This document shows positions 27,016 to 37,436 of a DNA stretch of 64,000 nucleotides, piece by piece (position 1 is the first letter of the stretch; every line of letters begins with the position of its first letter). The notes under the pieces were generated by a model. It saw nothing but the letters and a program-made list of their open reading frames with translations, made no database searches and had not been told where the DNA came from. Both the position numbers and the translations under genes were made by a program. Origin of the DNA: Tunicatimonas pelagia (GTDB taxonomy: Bacteria > Bacteroidota > Bacteroidia > Cytophagales > Cyclobacteriaceae); contig NZ_CP120683.1 in assembly GCF_030506325.1 (NCBI RefSeq), positions 1,922,001-1,986,000 of the forward strand. The letters run 5' to 3'.

Positions 27016-30000
27016 CTACCTAATCTTTCTGCCTTCTCCCTGCGAATTATGGACGATTATTTCCTGCATATTATCGTATAACACCATTATCCGCGACGAT
27101 TGTGATAAGTAGGTGCTACCGTAGTAAAATTCCCGTTTTGTCTTCCGCCCATCCGAAAAAGTAATTTCTGCAAAGGTATCCAGCGGGTCTAAACAGATGA
27201 TTTCAGTAGGTGTTGTCAGACCGGAATAATACTGGTAGGCTCTGAGCGGACCGGAATTCGCTCCGGCAACTACTGTTGGCTGATTGTTGACTAAGATGTT
27301 GACCAAACCCTTTTGATCACCATTCAGGAAAAGGCCACTTTCAAACGAAGGGGCTGGAGTAAATTCCCCTTGTCCGTCGCCTATAAGTAGCAACCCATCC
27401 GAAGCATCGTAGTTGCCGAATACCGGTTCGGCTGAGTACTGGTTACCCGTTAGAACAATGTCTAAGTTTCCGTCCCCATTAATATCCTGAGAGAGCATAC
27501 CGTACGCCGGGGCAACCTGAGCCTCTAACGGGAGCGGAGTGATGGCAAACTGGCCATTCCCTAGGTTTTCCAGTAAACTACTAGTCAGCATAGTTGCCTC
27601 AAGTACTTTAGTATCTTTGCGGTCACTAGGCCGTAACACATCCGAGAAGCCCGCTTCAGCAAACGCGAGATAATTAGCGAAGCGCTTTTTGTAGCCAATC
27701 ACTTGATCAATCAGCGCATCCCGAGGGTGTATCGGAAACTCTCGCCGGACTCCCTCATCATCTTCGGTGTAGTACGATAAAATGGGATCGATCTCGCCAT
27801 CTTCGTTAAAGTCTTCGGCATAGAGCCGTACCGGTTCGTCCGGTGAAGCGGTGATGTAGCTATTGAGACCAAAGTTGCCCAGCACGTAGTCAGTATCACC
27901 GTCATTATCGTAGTCGCCGGAGGTGATACTGTTCCACCAACCTGCCGTAAATTCAAGTCCGGTATTCTCAGTGTAGGATTCCAGTGTACCCTTTACGTTC
28001 ACGAAAAACATAATTTCGGTCCATTCCCCAACGGCAATAAGGTCTAACCAACCGTCGCCATTAAAATCCGTCCATAAGGCATCCGATATCATTCCGGCGT
28101 GGCGTAAAGCGGATGGAGTTTTATCAATGAGTTTGCCATTATCGTTCATTAGTAAGCTAGAAGTTGGGGACTCAGGATAGTCATCGGGAGAGATTTTTCC
28201 CCCTGCAAAAAGATCAATATCACCATCCCGGTCAAAATCAGCCCCCCGGACAGTGCCATTGCTGTGAATGTCCGCCGGTAAATCACCAGAGCGTACCCAC
28301 TTGCCGCTGGTGTTAATATACAATCTATCTTCGTAAAACTGGGGTTGATGAGGGTGATCCGTACCTCCGCTGGCTACGTACAAATCTAGGTCCTTATCAT
28401 TGTCTATATCAAACAACAACACGCCCATATCTTCGTAAGCTGAGTCTTCTTCTAGGATCGGTCTTGTCTCAAATTTGCCCTGTTTTTGAATAAACACCGT
28501 AGCCTTCTGATGAGCCGCTCCCCCGATGATAATATCGTCCGCTTGGTCGCCGTTGACATCCCCCACTGCCAAGGCCGGTCCTTCGCGGGAGTACATCTTA
28601 AGCAGCAACGGATTGTCCTTGAAATCAGTGAAGCGGTTCTCAACGTGCTGGTAGTTCAAACCCAGCGAATCGGATATCTCACGGAAAGTGTATTGCTGCT
28701 TATTTAACTTCTGATAGTTTTTTGAGGAAGGTTGGTACTTAATGAGGACTTTCTGATTGGCGGATAAATTCTTACGCACTTGGTAAGAACCGTCGGGCCA
28801 GTGTATCTGTAGGCTATCGATCGTTTTGGTACTTCCTAACCCAAAGTGAATAACCTCACTCATACTGGATAAGTACCCTCTTACCGGTGAGTGATAATAG
28901 GTTTGTCCTGAACCAGCGGCGAATAAGGTGAGGCGAGTGCCAACCGCATTGGTATTTTTGCCTGGGCCCTGAAGCGTTACTTTCAAGTAATTATTTCCTT
29001 CTTCACTATTTTGAACAGTCAGCGTATTGTTTCGGTACAGAAATGCTTCATGACCAAGGTTGTTAACGATCAAGTCCAGATCACCATCGTTATCTAAATC
29101 GGCAAAGGCTGCCCCGTGGGAGAAGGAGGGCTCGGCTACTCCCGATTCAGCCGAGATATCGGTTAGTACCATCTCGCCCGTATTTTCGTATAGAAAATTG
29201 CTAGCTTTAATGGTGCGTAGATTCGCTAACGCCTCCATCTGGTAGGCGTAGCTATATTCTTCTGAGCCAAACTTTAAATCCTGCTTGAGTCCGGATGAAA
29301 AATCCAAATCGGTGAGATCTTTGTAGTAACCGTTGGTAATAAACAAGTCAAGAGTGCCGCTATTGTTAAAGTCAGCCCAGAGTGGGGCCCAGCTCCAATC
29401 GGTGGAGTACATACCCGCCAGCGTCCCAATATCGCTAAAATGGAAGTTACCCGCCTGGTCTGGTCCCCGATTAATTTGCAGGGTATTCTTTACGTGCTGA
29501 GGAATGTAACCTAGCTCTTTCCGATACTCGAACAGGTCATAGTTGAGCGGAGCCATCATCAGCTTGCGGCGGCGGTTAGATTGAGGTAGCATATCCATGA
29601 CCGTAATATCCATGAAGCCATCTTGGTTCACATCGGCAATATCGACACCCATACCGTTCTGACTCGCGTGGCGAAGGTATTCACTCGCCTTCTCCTCAAA
29701 TCCTCCTTGCTGGTTATTGATGTAAAGTAAGTCGTTGGGAAGAAAATCGTTGGCTACGTAAATATCCGGCCAACCGTCGTTATTAATATCGTTAACCGCC
29801 ACCCCTAACGAATACCCTTCGTTAGTGATGCCTACTTCTTCCGAGATTTCAGTGAAGGTATTATCACCGTTGTTGCGATAAAATAAATCTTGTGTTTCTC
29901 TTTTCTGATTACGGGGCCGGGTTTCGTTACGGTTGTTCATCAGTTGGGAGTTCACCGCTACGAACAGATCCAGATCGTTATCCCGATCGTAATCTAAGAA

Positions 30001-30549
30001 GGCAGCGTGGGTACTGATTATTTGATCGGCTAGCCCGTACTCGGCGGCCTGCTCCTTGAATACAGATATGCCGTTTTGACCAGTTCCCTGATTGATGTAC
30101 AGTAGGTTAGGTTCACCTTTGCCTACAGTACATACAAAGATGTCCTGCCAGTTGTCGCCGTTAATATCCACGAAGGTAGCCCCGCTCGTCCAGTAGTCGT
30201 TCAACACACCAGCCTGCTCGCTAACATCCTGAAACACCAATTCTCCTTGGTTGAGATACAAGCGAGAAGGCACGTGGTTACCTACCAAATAAATATCTTG
30301 CCTTCCGTCACTATTAAAGTCACAGACCGCTACGCCCGCTCCGTTGTAGAAGTAGTAATTATAAGCCAGATTAACACTATCGGTTTCAACAACCTGGTTG
30401 GTAAAGCTAAGATGGGAATCGGTTGAATTAATCTGGGTAAAGAGGGAAGTATCCGAAAAATTGCAGCAGGTAAGAAGAGCTGCGCTCACGGTAATACCAA
30501 TTTGGTATACTGTTTTGGAAAGTACACGACACCAACGTCTCTTATACAT
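27016..30549 (-). CDS. ASPIC/UnbV FG-GAP repeat lipoprotein (proximal copy)
   Basis: A large surface protein (about 1177 aa from the ATG at 30549; an upstream start at 30585 adds 12 residues but weakens the signal peptide). Signal and lipobox end in SAALLTCC. FG-GAP motifs repeat throughout (DFNSDGRQDIYLVG, DYDRDNDLDLFVAV, DLDNDGDLDLIVNN), with a central ASPIC/UnbV domain (GTRLTLFAAGSGQTY, HFGLGSTKTIDSLQIHWPDG). It is paralogous to the downstream copy along the whole length. The position after SusD suggests a helper of the same uptake system. Confidence 0.88.
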   Translation of the reverse strand: MYKRRWCRVLSKTVYQIGITVSAALLTCCNFSDTSLFTQINSTDSHLSFTNQVVETDSVNLAYNYYFYNGAGVAVCDFNSDGRQDIYLVGNHVPSRLYLNQGELVFQDVSEQAGVLNDYWTSGATFVDINGDNWQDIFVCTVGKGEPNLLYINQGTGQNGISVFKEQAAEYGLADQIISTHAAFLDYDRDNDLDLFVAVNSQLMNNRNETRPRNQKRETQDLFYRNNGDNTFTEISEEVGITNEGYSLGVAVNDINNDGWPDIYVANDFLPNDLLYINNQQGGFEEKASEYLRHASQNGMGVDIADVNQDGFMDITVMDMLPQSNRRRKLMMAPLNYDLFEYRKELGYIPQHVKNTLQINRGPDQAGNFHFSDIGTLAGMYSTDWSWAPLWADFNNSGTLDLFITNGYYKDLTDLDFSSGLKQDLKFGSEEYSYAYQMEALANLRTIKASNFLYENTGEMVLTDISAESGVAEPSFSHGAAFADLDNDGDLDLIVNNLGHEAFLYRNNTLTVQNSEEGNNYLKVTLQGPGKNTNAVGTRLTLFAAGSGQTYYHSPVRGYLSSMSEVIHFGLGSTKTIDSLQIHWPDGSYQVRKNLSANQKVLIKYQPSSKNYQKLNKQQYTFREISDSLGLNYQHVENRFTDFKDNPLLLKMYSREGPALAVGDVNGDQADDIIIGGAAHQKATVFIQKQGKFETRPILEEDSAYEDMGVLLFDIDNDKDLDLYVASGGTDHPHQPQFYEDRLYINTSGKWVRSGDLPADIHSNGTVRGADFDRDGDIDLFAGGKISPDDYPESPTSSLLMNDNGKLIDKTPSALRHAGMISDALWTDFNGDGWLDLIAVGEWTEIMFFVNVKGTLESYTENTGLEFTAGWWNSITSGDYDNDGDTDYVLGNFGLNSYITASPDEPVRLYAEDFNEDGEIDPILSYYTEDDEGVRREFPIHPRDALIDQVIGYKKRFANYLAFAEAGFSDVLRPSDRKDTKVLEATMLTSSLLENLGNGQFAITPLPLEAQVAPAYGMLSQDINGDGNLDIVLTGNQYSAEPVFGNYDASDGLLLIGDGQGEFTPAPSFESGLFLNGDQKGLVNILVNNQPTVVAGANSGPLRAYQYYSGLTTPTEIICLDPLDTFAEITFSDGRKTKREFYYGSTYLSQSSRIMVLYDNMQEIIVHNSQGEGRKIR

Positions 30550-30640
30550 AGAACGGTTAAGTGAGGTCAGGGGACTATAACACAATCAGCACAAAAACTT
30601 AGTTCCTGTGCTGATTGGCAAGCAAGACTACTTATGGAAA

Positions 30641-32116
30641 TTAATTTTGATCCCAACCGGTCAAATCCAACTCTGACGGGGGGATAGGAAATAAATTGTC
30701 ACTCAGCTCGTAGCCCTGCGGGCCAAGTATTTCTATCGCCCGGTCGCGGTAAACCAGATCGTAGAAGCGTACTCCCTCAAAGGCCAACTCTATGCGTCGC
30801 TCTTGTAAGATGATATCACGTAGCGTATTCTGGTCTAACCCGGGACTATTGGTAGCGTTGATTGGTGCCAACCCTGCCCGAGCGCGAATCTGGTTTAAGG
30901 GAGCCAGCGCAGCTTCGGTAGGGCCGTTCAGCTCGTTCTCCGCTTCCGCGCGAAGTAGTAGAATTTCACCGAAGCGAATGACCTTCCAGTTGATATCAAA
31001 CCCGTTATTATTGGTGCCATCTAAGTTGAGGTTCGTATACTTCTTTAAACCGTACGGCCCGGCGTTGCTTAGGTGACTACCCCGAGCCGGGTCGAAGGTA
31101 TCCGGACCGTACGGGTCCCCCTCACGATAGATAGTAGCCGGCAGTCGTAAATCACCTTCTTCATAATCTTGTACCAAGTCTTCGGAGGGCGACATAAAGG
31201 CCCAGCCGGAGCCGTCAACCTGGGGGGAAGCATACCGAGATAGGCCAAACGAATTCCAGTCACCGGCTTCGTTCCAAACGTTGAGCGAGGTGTTGGTCAG
31301 CGTATACTGAATCTCAAAGATAGATTCCGAATTATTATTGCCCGTACCATCGAAGTTACTACCATAGTCTTCCGCTAACTGGTAGTTCGCTTCGCTGTTC
31401 TCTACCAAATTGATGAAGGCGAGCACATCGTCCCAGCGCCCCTGTAGGGCCGCAATCCGCGCCAGCATAGCATTAGCTGCGCCGGACGTGGCTCGTCCCT
31501 GGTTGGCCGCGTCGTAGGTAGCCGGAAGCATCATTGCGGCGGCCTGAAAGTCGGCAATAATAAAGTCCCAAGTCTCCTCTATTGACGTACGGGGCAGAGG
31601 CTCGTCACCGACCGACGGCACTTCTTCGTAGAGTGGCATTCCACCAAAGCCCAGCACGAGATTGTAGTAGTGGATAGCCCGTAGGAAGTGGGCTTCACCC
31701 AGGATTCGATCCTTTAGTTCTTGCGAAAAGTCGGAGTCTACCACCATGTCGCCGACGTTAACGAGCACTCCGTTAGCCCGGTTCACTCCACCCCAGGCCG
31801 AGCGGTAGAACTCCAGGCTTCGGGTATTCTCCGCTGTTACATTATAGTTACCGAACTCCAGATAGCCGGGGCGGTCGCCAGCTCCGAATCCGCCTTTAAT
31901 GGCATCAGCTCCCGAGATGTTCAGGATCATGGGGTAGTTAAACCCGAAGTAATCTAGGTGCTGAAACCCATCGTAGGCCGCGTTAATGGCCGCGATAGCA
32001 TCCTGGGCGTTGTTATAGAAGTCAAGTACCGTTAGCGAGTCCTGAGGTTCCTCCTCCAGAAAGTCATCACAGGCTGCCACCCCAATGATCAAGATAAAGT
32101 ATAATAGCTTTTTCAT
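30641..32116 (-). CDS. SusD/RagB-family outer-membrane binding lipoprotein
   Basis: A 491-aa SusD-like lipoprotein: signal MKKLLYFILIIGVAAC with C16 as lipid site, followed by DDFLEEEPQDSLT, the usual SusD opening. The helical TPR part includes EAHFLRAIHYYNLVLGFGGM, and the C-terminus has NQIRARAGL and ILQERRIELAFEGVRFYDLV, both hallmark SusD segments. It binds the substrate and caps the SusC pore. Its start lies 21 nt after the susC stop. Substrate cannot be read from sequence. Confidence 0.93.
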   Translation of the reverse strand: MKKLLYFILIIGVAACDDFLEEEPQDSLTVLDFYNNAQDAIAAINAAYDGFQHLDYFGFNYPMILNISGADAIKGGFGAGDRPGYLEFGNYNVTAENTRSLEFYRSAWGGVNRANGVLVNVGDMVVDSDFSQELKDRILGEAHFLRAIHYYNLVLGFGGMPLYEEVPSVGDEPLPRTSIEETWDFIIADFQAAAMMLPATYDAANQGRATSGAANAMLARIAALQGRWDDVLAFINLVENSEANYQLAEDYGSNFDGTGNNNSESIFEIQYTLTNTSLNVWNEAGDWNSFGLSRYASPQVDGSGWAFMSPSEDLVQDYEEGDLRLPATIYREGDPYGPDTFDPARGSHLSNAGPYGLKKYTNLNLDGTNNNGFDINWKVIRFGEILLLRAEAENELNGPTEAALAPLNQIRARAGLAPINATNSPGLDQNTLRDIILQERRIELAFEGVRFYDLVYRDRAIEILGPQGYELSDNLFPIPPSELDLTGWDQN

Positions 32117-32137
32117 TTTATAAGTAGTTTTTGCTAA

Positions 32138-35100
32138 TTAAAATCCAATATTTACTCCGACCGTAACGACGCGGGGAATAGGATAGCGACCGTAGTCAAC
32201 CCCATTCAGCGTGTTACTCGACTCCCCGGCGTTAGGCTCTACCGAAGAACCGATCTCCGGGTCTAATCCAAACTCGTAGTTGTCAAACGTCAACAGGTTC
32301 TGTCCGCCGACGTACACCCGAGCTTTCCGCAAATTAATGTTCTCCAACAGGTCGGCGGGCAATGAATAACCAATCTGTAATGACCGTAGTCGCAGAAACG
32401 ACCCATCCTGAATATAGTAGGTAGAATTGCGGTAGTTGTCGTTGGCATTGTCCGTAGCAATTCGGGGTACGGAGTTGCTGGTTCCTTCGCCCCGCCACAC
32501 ATTTTCGTACAGGGTGGTAAACTTGTTGTCAGGTTTGGTAAAGTCACCCGCCTGCTGAAAAATTTTGGTAAAGATATCGTTGCCCTGCACCCCCTGGAAG
32601 GCAAACGACAGGTCAAACCCCTGGTAATTGGCATTAAAAGAAAATCCGTAAGTGAAATCAGGAATCGGATTACCAATGTACGTTCGGTCGTCTTCATCAA
32701 CGACTCCGTTGTCATCGAGGTCCTTGAATTTGAAGTCGCCAGGAACGGTACCCGAAGACTGGTAATAAATATTCTCTTCAGGATTGGGGTTAAGGGCTTC
32801 TATCTCGGCTTGATTCTGAAAGATTCCTTCCACTACATAACCATAGAACGAGCCAATGGCTTGCCCTACATCCGTTCGGGTTGAGATAGCCTCGTCGATA
32901 CGAACGATCGGGCCACCCTCACCTAGGCTCAGCACTTCGTTGTCAACCGTTGCCAGGTTCGCATTGGCCGACCACTGAAAATCCCCCTCACTTTCCCGAA
33001 AGCCCAAGTCAAACTCAAACCCCCGGTTGCGAATCACCCCGGCGTTCACTACCGGAAACTGGGGTACGCGATTCCTTAGGTAGCCGTAGGCGAAGGGTAA
33101 CGTGCCTTCCAGCAGAATACCGTCGGTTTCCTTGTTGTAGTAGTCAACCGTTAAGGTTAGACGATCCTCAAAGAACGTCAGGTCAGTTCCTACCCCGATC
33201 TGGGTAGAGGTTTCCCAGGTAATATCTTCATTAGCGGGTTGAGCCGCGTAGATGCCCGGTACTACAGTTCCTCCGAATGAATACGAAGCATTGTTCACCA
33301 GCAAGGGCAGGTACTGAAACGGGGCGATCTCCTGGTTACCCAACTGCCCCCAGCTTCCTCGGATTTTGACTTGGGAGATAATACTACTATTGAAAAAATC
33401 TTCGTCAGAGATCAGCCATCCGGCCGATACAGACGGGAAGGTTCCCCACTGATTTTCTCCTGGCTGAAAGCGAGAGGAGCCGTCGCGGCGCACCGTGGCC
33501 GATAAAAAATATCGGTCACGAAAGTTATAGTTCACCCTTCCCAAAAACGAAGCCAATGCCCAGTTTCGTAGCTGGCCTCGTACGTCGGTAATCTCGCTGC
33601 CGGCATCCAGGGCAATGAGGTCGTTGGAGGGAAACAATTGCCTTCCGGAGCTATGGAACGAAAAAGTAGACTTCTGTTGCGTGGCCCCTACCAGCAGGTC
33701 AAGATTATGTCCGTTGCCGAACTCCCGTTCGTAGGATAAAGTGTTTTCTATAAGCCAAATCCACTCGCGTCGGTCGGTACGGCTACCCGAGGAAATCTGC
33801 TCCTGAGTGCCGGGAGGGGCCAACCCTACCTGAAATACGTTACTACCTCCGTACAAGAAGTCCCCTCCTAAATTTAAGCGGTAGGTAAGCCCCTCCGTAA
33901 TGTCGTATTCGGCAAACACATTGCCTAAAAAGCGAAACTCTTCGTTTTCGCGCGTGTTCAAGTCGGTTTGCACCAGCGGATTAGCCCGAATAAAGCTGAT
34001 ACCCACGTTGCCCGGGGCACCCAGTGTTCCATCGGGCAAACGAGCAGGAATCACCGGAGGATAAATGACCGATAACGGTATGGCCGCATTGAAAACCTGG
34101 TTCTCAAATATTTGGTTACCCTCGGTGCGCGAGACAGTAGCATTGTTACCAATACGAAACCGTTCGCCCACATCGTTCGTCGTATTAACTCGTAGCGAAA
34201 AGCGGTCGAAGCCCGATCCACGAATGATCCCCTCCTGACCGAAGTAGCCCAGCGAAAGAAGATAAGTAGACGTTTCGCTTCCGCCACTGACACTAACCGT
34301 AGCATTCTGCATAGGTGCTGTTCGGAATATTTCATTTTCCCAGTTAGTATTGGCCGGGTTGGTAAAAATATTCTGGTCGTCGTCAGGGTTATCGTTAAGG
34401 GCATTAAAGTCGCGGATGAACTCCTGATAGGTAGGACCATCCAGCACATCCAAATTTTTCTCTTTGCTCTGAATACCGTAGTAGTAGTCAACGTCGATCT
34501 GCGTTTTGCCCGCATGCCCACGTTTGGTAGTAATGATCACCACTCCGTTAGCGGCCCGTGATCCGTAGATGGCTCCGGAAGCGGCATCCTTTAGTACTTC
34601 TATTGACTCGATGTCATTCGGGTTAAGGGTGCTAAGTGTATTACCGAATACCGGTATACCGTCAATGACGTAGAGCGGCTCGCTGTTGCCCGGGGTTCCA
34701 ATACCGCGTACGCGAAGGGAGATAGACCCGCCCGGAGCTCCTGAGTTTTGTGACACTTGCACTCCAGCCACACGACCGGCCATCGCCTGATCGACACTGG
34801 GAACCGCTTGCTGGGTAATTGCTTCGGAAGAGATAGAGCTAATGGCACCGGTTACTTCTCGCTTCTCCTGGGTTCCGTAGCCGATTACGACTACTTCTGA
34901 CAGCGATTGAATGTCGGGTGCTAAGGTTAGGTTAATAACTGACTGACTACCTATTTCCACCTCTTGGGTGAGGTATCCCACGGAGGAAAAGACCAAGGTA
35001 GTTGCGTCGTCGGGAGCCTCTATGCGATAATTGCCCTCTACATCCGTTACGGTTCCGATGGTAGTACCTTGTACTAATACATTGACTCCGGGTAAACCCC

Positions 35101-35632
35101 CGCCTTCTTCGGCATCGGTGACGGTTCCCGTAATCACCTGTTGAATACGAGATATGGACGAAGCTAGATTCCACGACTGGCTCACAACCGAAGCTAAGGA
35201 TGAAGAATTTGCATCCGATGAATTGTCCTCCTTAAGCGGCCCAATATTGATTTTCTCCACCGGGCGCACATTCAATCTATCGGCCCGAATGATGTAGACT
35301 TCATCTACTTTAGTGAAAGTGAGCTGATGAGGCTGGAGGGTTTTCTTTAGCACTTCCTCGATATCGGCTTCCGGACTACCGCCCCTAAATACTCCGGTTG
35401 TTTTGCCTTCTAGCAACTTACGCTCGTAAGCAAAATTCACCTTATACGCTACTTCAAGTTGATCTAACAGTTGTTTTAGCGATTGGGTTGGCTTCTGATA
35501 GGTAACGTAGGGCTGGGTAACCTCGGAGTAATTTCGGGCTACCAGTTCTTGGCTAAAAGCCTTACCAAGCAGGCAGCACATCAGTAGCAACATGCCTCCG
35601 GATTTTTGAATAAGTGGTACAGTAATTTTCAT
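32138..35632 (-). CDS. SusC/RagA TonB-dependent transporter with STN signalling domain
   Basis: An 1164-aa outer-membrane transporter. In order: signal peptide, an STN (secretin/TonB N-terminal) domain at ~50-115 (LEVAYKVNFAYERKLLEG), a CarboxypepD_reg-like beta-sandwich at ~165-255 (ITGTVTDAEEGGGLPGVNVL), a TonB plug with SEVVVIGYGTQEKREVTGAI, and a 22-strand barrel with ANGVVIITTKRG. The STN domain is the part that contacts FecR anti-sigma factors, matching the FecR and sigma genes directly upstream. It should import an oligomer captured by the downstream SusD. Confidence 0.94.
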   Translation of the reverse strand: MKITVPLIQKSGGMLLLMCCLLGKAFSQELVARNYSEVTQPYVTYQKPTQSLKQLLDQLEVAYKVNFAYERKLLEGKTTGVFRGGSPEADIEEVLKKTLQPHQLTFTKVDEVYIIRADRLNVRPVEKINIGPLKEDNSSDANSSSLASVVSQSWNLASSISRIQQVITGTVTDAEEGGGLPGVNVLVQGTTIGTVTDVEGNYRIEAPDDATTLVFSSVGYLTQEVEIGSQSVINLTLAPDIQSLSEVVVIGYGTQEKREVTGAISSISSEAITQQAVPSVDQAMAGRVAGVQVSQNSGAPGGSISLRVRGIGTPGNSEPLYVIDGIPVFGNTLSTLNPNDIESIEVLKDAASGAIYGSRAANGVVIITTKRGHAGKTQIDVDYYYGIQSKEKNLDVLDGPTYQEFIRDFNALNDNPDDDQNIFTNPANTNWENEIFRTAPMQNATVSVSGGSETSTYLLSLGYFGQEGIIRGSGFDRFSLRVNTTNDVGERFRIGNNATVSRTEGNQIFENQVFNAAIPLSVIYPPVIPARLPDGTLGAPGNVGISFIRANPLVQTDLNTRENEEFRFLGNVFAEYDITEGLTYRLNLGGDFLYGGSNVFQVGLAPPGTQEQISSGSRTDRREWIWLIENTLSYEREFGNGHNLDLLVGATQQKSTFSFHSSGRQLFPSNDLIALDAGSEITDVRGQLRNWALASFLGRVNYNFRDRYFLSATVRRDGSSRFQPGENQWGTFPSVSAGWLISDEDFFNSSIISQVKIRGSWGQLGNQEIAPFQYLPLLVNNASYSFGGTVVPGIYAAQPANEDITWETSTQIGVGTDLTFFEDRLTLTVDYYNKETDGILLEGTLPFAYGYLRNRVPQFPVVNAGVIRNRGFEFDLGFRESEGDFQWSANANLATVDNEVLSLGEGGPIVRIDEAISTRTDVGQAIGSFYGYVVEGIFQNQAEIEALNPNPEENIYYQSSGTVPGDFKFKDLDDNGVVDEDDRTYIGNPIPDFTYGFSFNANYQGFDLSFAFQGVQGNDIFTKIFQQAGDFTKPDNKFTTLYENVWRGEGTSNSVPRIATDNANDNYRNSTYYIQDGSFLRLRSLQIGYSLPADLLENINLRKARVYVGGQNLLTFDNYEFGLDPEIGSSVEPNAGESSNTLNGVDYGRYPIPRVVTVGVNIGF

Positions 35633-35660
35633 ATAGGTTGGTTTAAATAATGCTGACGGC

Positions 35661-36710
35661 TCAGCGATCTCGAAAAATAATTTGGTGCTCGGTCTGAATA
35701 ACTTTTATTCCCAGTGTTTCCTTCAGAATAGCCAGGAGTACGGATAGCTCGGTATTTGGAATGGTAGCGGTGATTTGTCGGCTTTTCAGAGAATCCGACT
35801 CAATAGTTACCTGCTTTCCGTAAATATTCTCAATGAGGGTTCTTACATCGGCCAAGGCCATATCTTCAAAGACATAGCGACTTTCTTTCCAAGCCGTATA
35901 CACCTGTGGGTTCACTTCAGTTTTAGACGCTTGGTGGGTTTGAAAAGAATACTCAACCAATTCTCCGGGAGCCATAGTTAGATCTACCGTCTTAGCTGGA
36001 TTATGAAGTTGAACTTGACCCTCGGTAAGTACGACCTTTACCGCTGCTTCCTGCTGCTTCACGTTAAATTCCGTACCGAGTACTGATATGGATAGGTCTT
36101 GCGTATGCACCGTAAACTTTACCGGTTGATCTCGCGGGTTAATACGCTTGTTCACCTTAAAAAATGCTTCGCCAGTGAGCTTTACCGAACGGTCAGCCAC
36201 CGAGAACTCGGCCGAATCCTGCCATTGGGCACTATAAGAAAGGGCAGAGTTGGCATTTAAGATAACCTGAGAACCGTCGGGAAGAGTGATATTTTGAGTC
36301 TCACCGGCGTTTGTTATAAAAGTTGTCTCGTCAGAAGCTGAAATGATCTTTAGGTAGAAAAAAGTAAAAAATGCTAATCCTGCAATAGCTGCAGCACTAA
36401 GCCAGTGACGTAACTTAGGCGAGCGAGCAGTAGAAATTGGCGATGCTTTACTACCTTCGCTAGTAGCTTGTAGATTGTCGTACAGCGTTTCCCATACTGT
36501 AATAAAGTCGGCATTATCCTTCGGGTCAGATCGTAAGTTAAGCGTCTGAATGTCCTCCCAGGCTTGGGCAACGGTTGGCAGTTGTTCGGGGTGCTCCCTC
36601 AGCCAACGATTCCAAAAAAGATGATGCTCATCCTGAGGGCGAACCACCCACTGCTGAAAATAGGGATCTCTGACAAAATCATCTACCGAGAACCGCTCAT
36701 AATCGGGCAT
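35661..36710 (-). CDS. FecR-type anti-sigma factor
   Basis: A 349-aa protein with a cytoplasmic N-terminus (~1-105), one membrane helix (~107-127, LSAAAIAGLAFFTFFYLKII), a periplasmic FecR domain (TFITNAGETQNITLPDGSQV, LNANSALSY) and a C-terminal DUF4974-type domain that resembles an STN fold. It should hold the sigma factor encoded upstream until the SusC STN domain signals substrate import. It lies 28 nt upstream of susC. Confidence 0.92.
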   Translation of the reverse strand: MPDYERFSVDDFVRDPYFQQWVVRPQDEHHLFWNRWLREHPEQLPTVAQAWEDIQTLNLRSDPKDNADFITVWETLYDNLQATSEGSKASPISTARSPKLRHWLSAAAIAGLAFFTFFYLKIISASDETTFITNAGETQNITLPDGSQVILNANSALSYSAQWQDSAEFSVADRSVKLTGEAFFKVNKRINPRDQPVKFTVHTQDLSISVLGTEFNVKQQEAAVKVVLTEGQVQLHNPAKTVDLTMAPGELVEYSFQTHQASKTEVNPQVYTAWKESRYVFEDMALADVRTLIENIYGKQVTIESDSLKSRQITATIPNTELSVLLAILKETLGIKVIQTEHQIIFRDR

Positions 36711-36833
36711 AATACACAGCTTTTACTCACTAGTGCATTATCCCATTAAAATCTCATCGGTTTCTCGAGTTTTTTTAAGAAACAGACCAACCGGGCAGGT
36801 AGAATATACTTGATCGCGGGTACGCGATTTGGA

Positions 36834-37436
36834 TTAGATGTTATTCCAGAAAAGAGCAAGTAATAAAGCGGCCTTATCAATATTTCCTCGAAGCACCTTC
36901 AGGGCTTTGGATACAGCATTATATACTGCTTCTCGGGAGATGTGCATCGTAGCAGCAATCTCATCATTACTTAATTCTTGGTAGAACTTAAGCTGTATAG
37001 CTTCTTGTTGCCGCGGGGTCAATAGCCGCATTAAGGCCTGGTAAATCTTTTTTCGCCTTTCGTGATGTAGTTCTTCTTTTATCCATTTGCTTTCCTGCGA
37101 ACTAACAGTGACCTCGACAGCGCGAGTTTCTTTGGGTGGGTTGACTTGCTCCAGCTTTCGGTAGAGTTTGTATTTAAGGGCTGAGGCTAGGTAGCCGCGG
37201 ACAGATGTGGCGACCGCTAAGTTTGATCGGTTATTCCATAATTCTAAAAACAGGTCTTGGATAGCATCCCTGATAAGTTCACGATCACTAGTAATTTTTC
37301 TGCCATAATCTAATAGATAAAAAAAATGTTGCTGGTAGATCGCGGCGTAGGCTTCTTGAGACCCAATTTGGAAATCTTTCCAGAGCGTATCCGAGGAAAT
37401 GGACGATACGTTTTTGTCAATAGGGTAGGTTACCAT
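36834..37436 (-). CDS. ECF RNA polymerase sigma factor (Bacteroidetes FecI/RpoE type)
   Basis: A 200-aa sigma-70 family ECF factor. Region 2 includes AIYQQHFFYLLDYGRKIT and RDAIQDLFLELWNNR; region 4 is LTPRQQEAIQLKFYQELSND followed by EIAATMHISREAVYNAVSKA. It heads the FecR-SusC-SusD-ASPIC series on the same strand, 123 nt upstream of fecR, and should direct transcription of that series when released by FecR. Confidence 0.92.
   Translation of the reverse strand: MVTYPIDKNVSSISSDTLWKDFQIGSQEAYAAIYQQHFFYLLDYGRKITSDRELIRDAIQDLFLELWNNRSNLAVATSVRGYLASALKYKLYRKLEQVNPPKETRAVEVTVSSQESKWIKEELHHERRKKIYQALMRLLTPRQQEAIQLKFYQELSNDEIAATMHISREAVYNAVSKALKVLRGNIDKAALLLALFWNNI

Noticed and set aside
23681-30549. 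FG-GAP-coding periodicity considered as a DNA repeat array or CRISPR
   Set aside because: The periodicity is at protein level (DxNxDGxxD) with divergent DNA and no uniform spacers.
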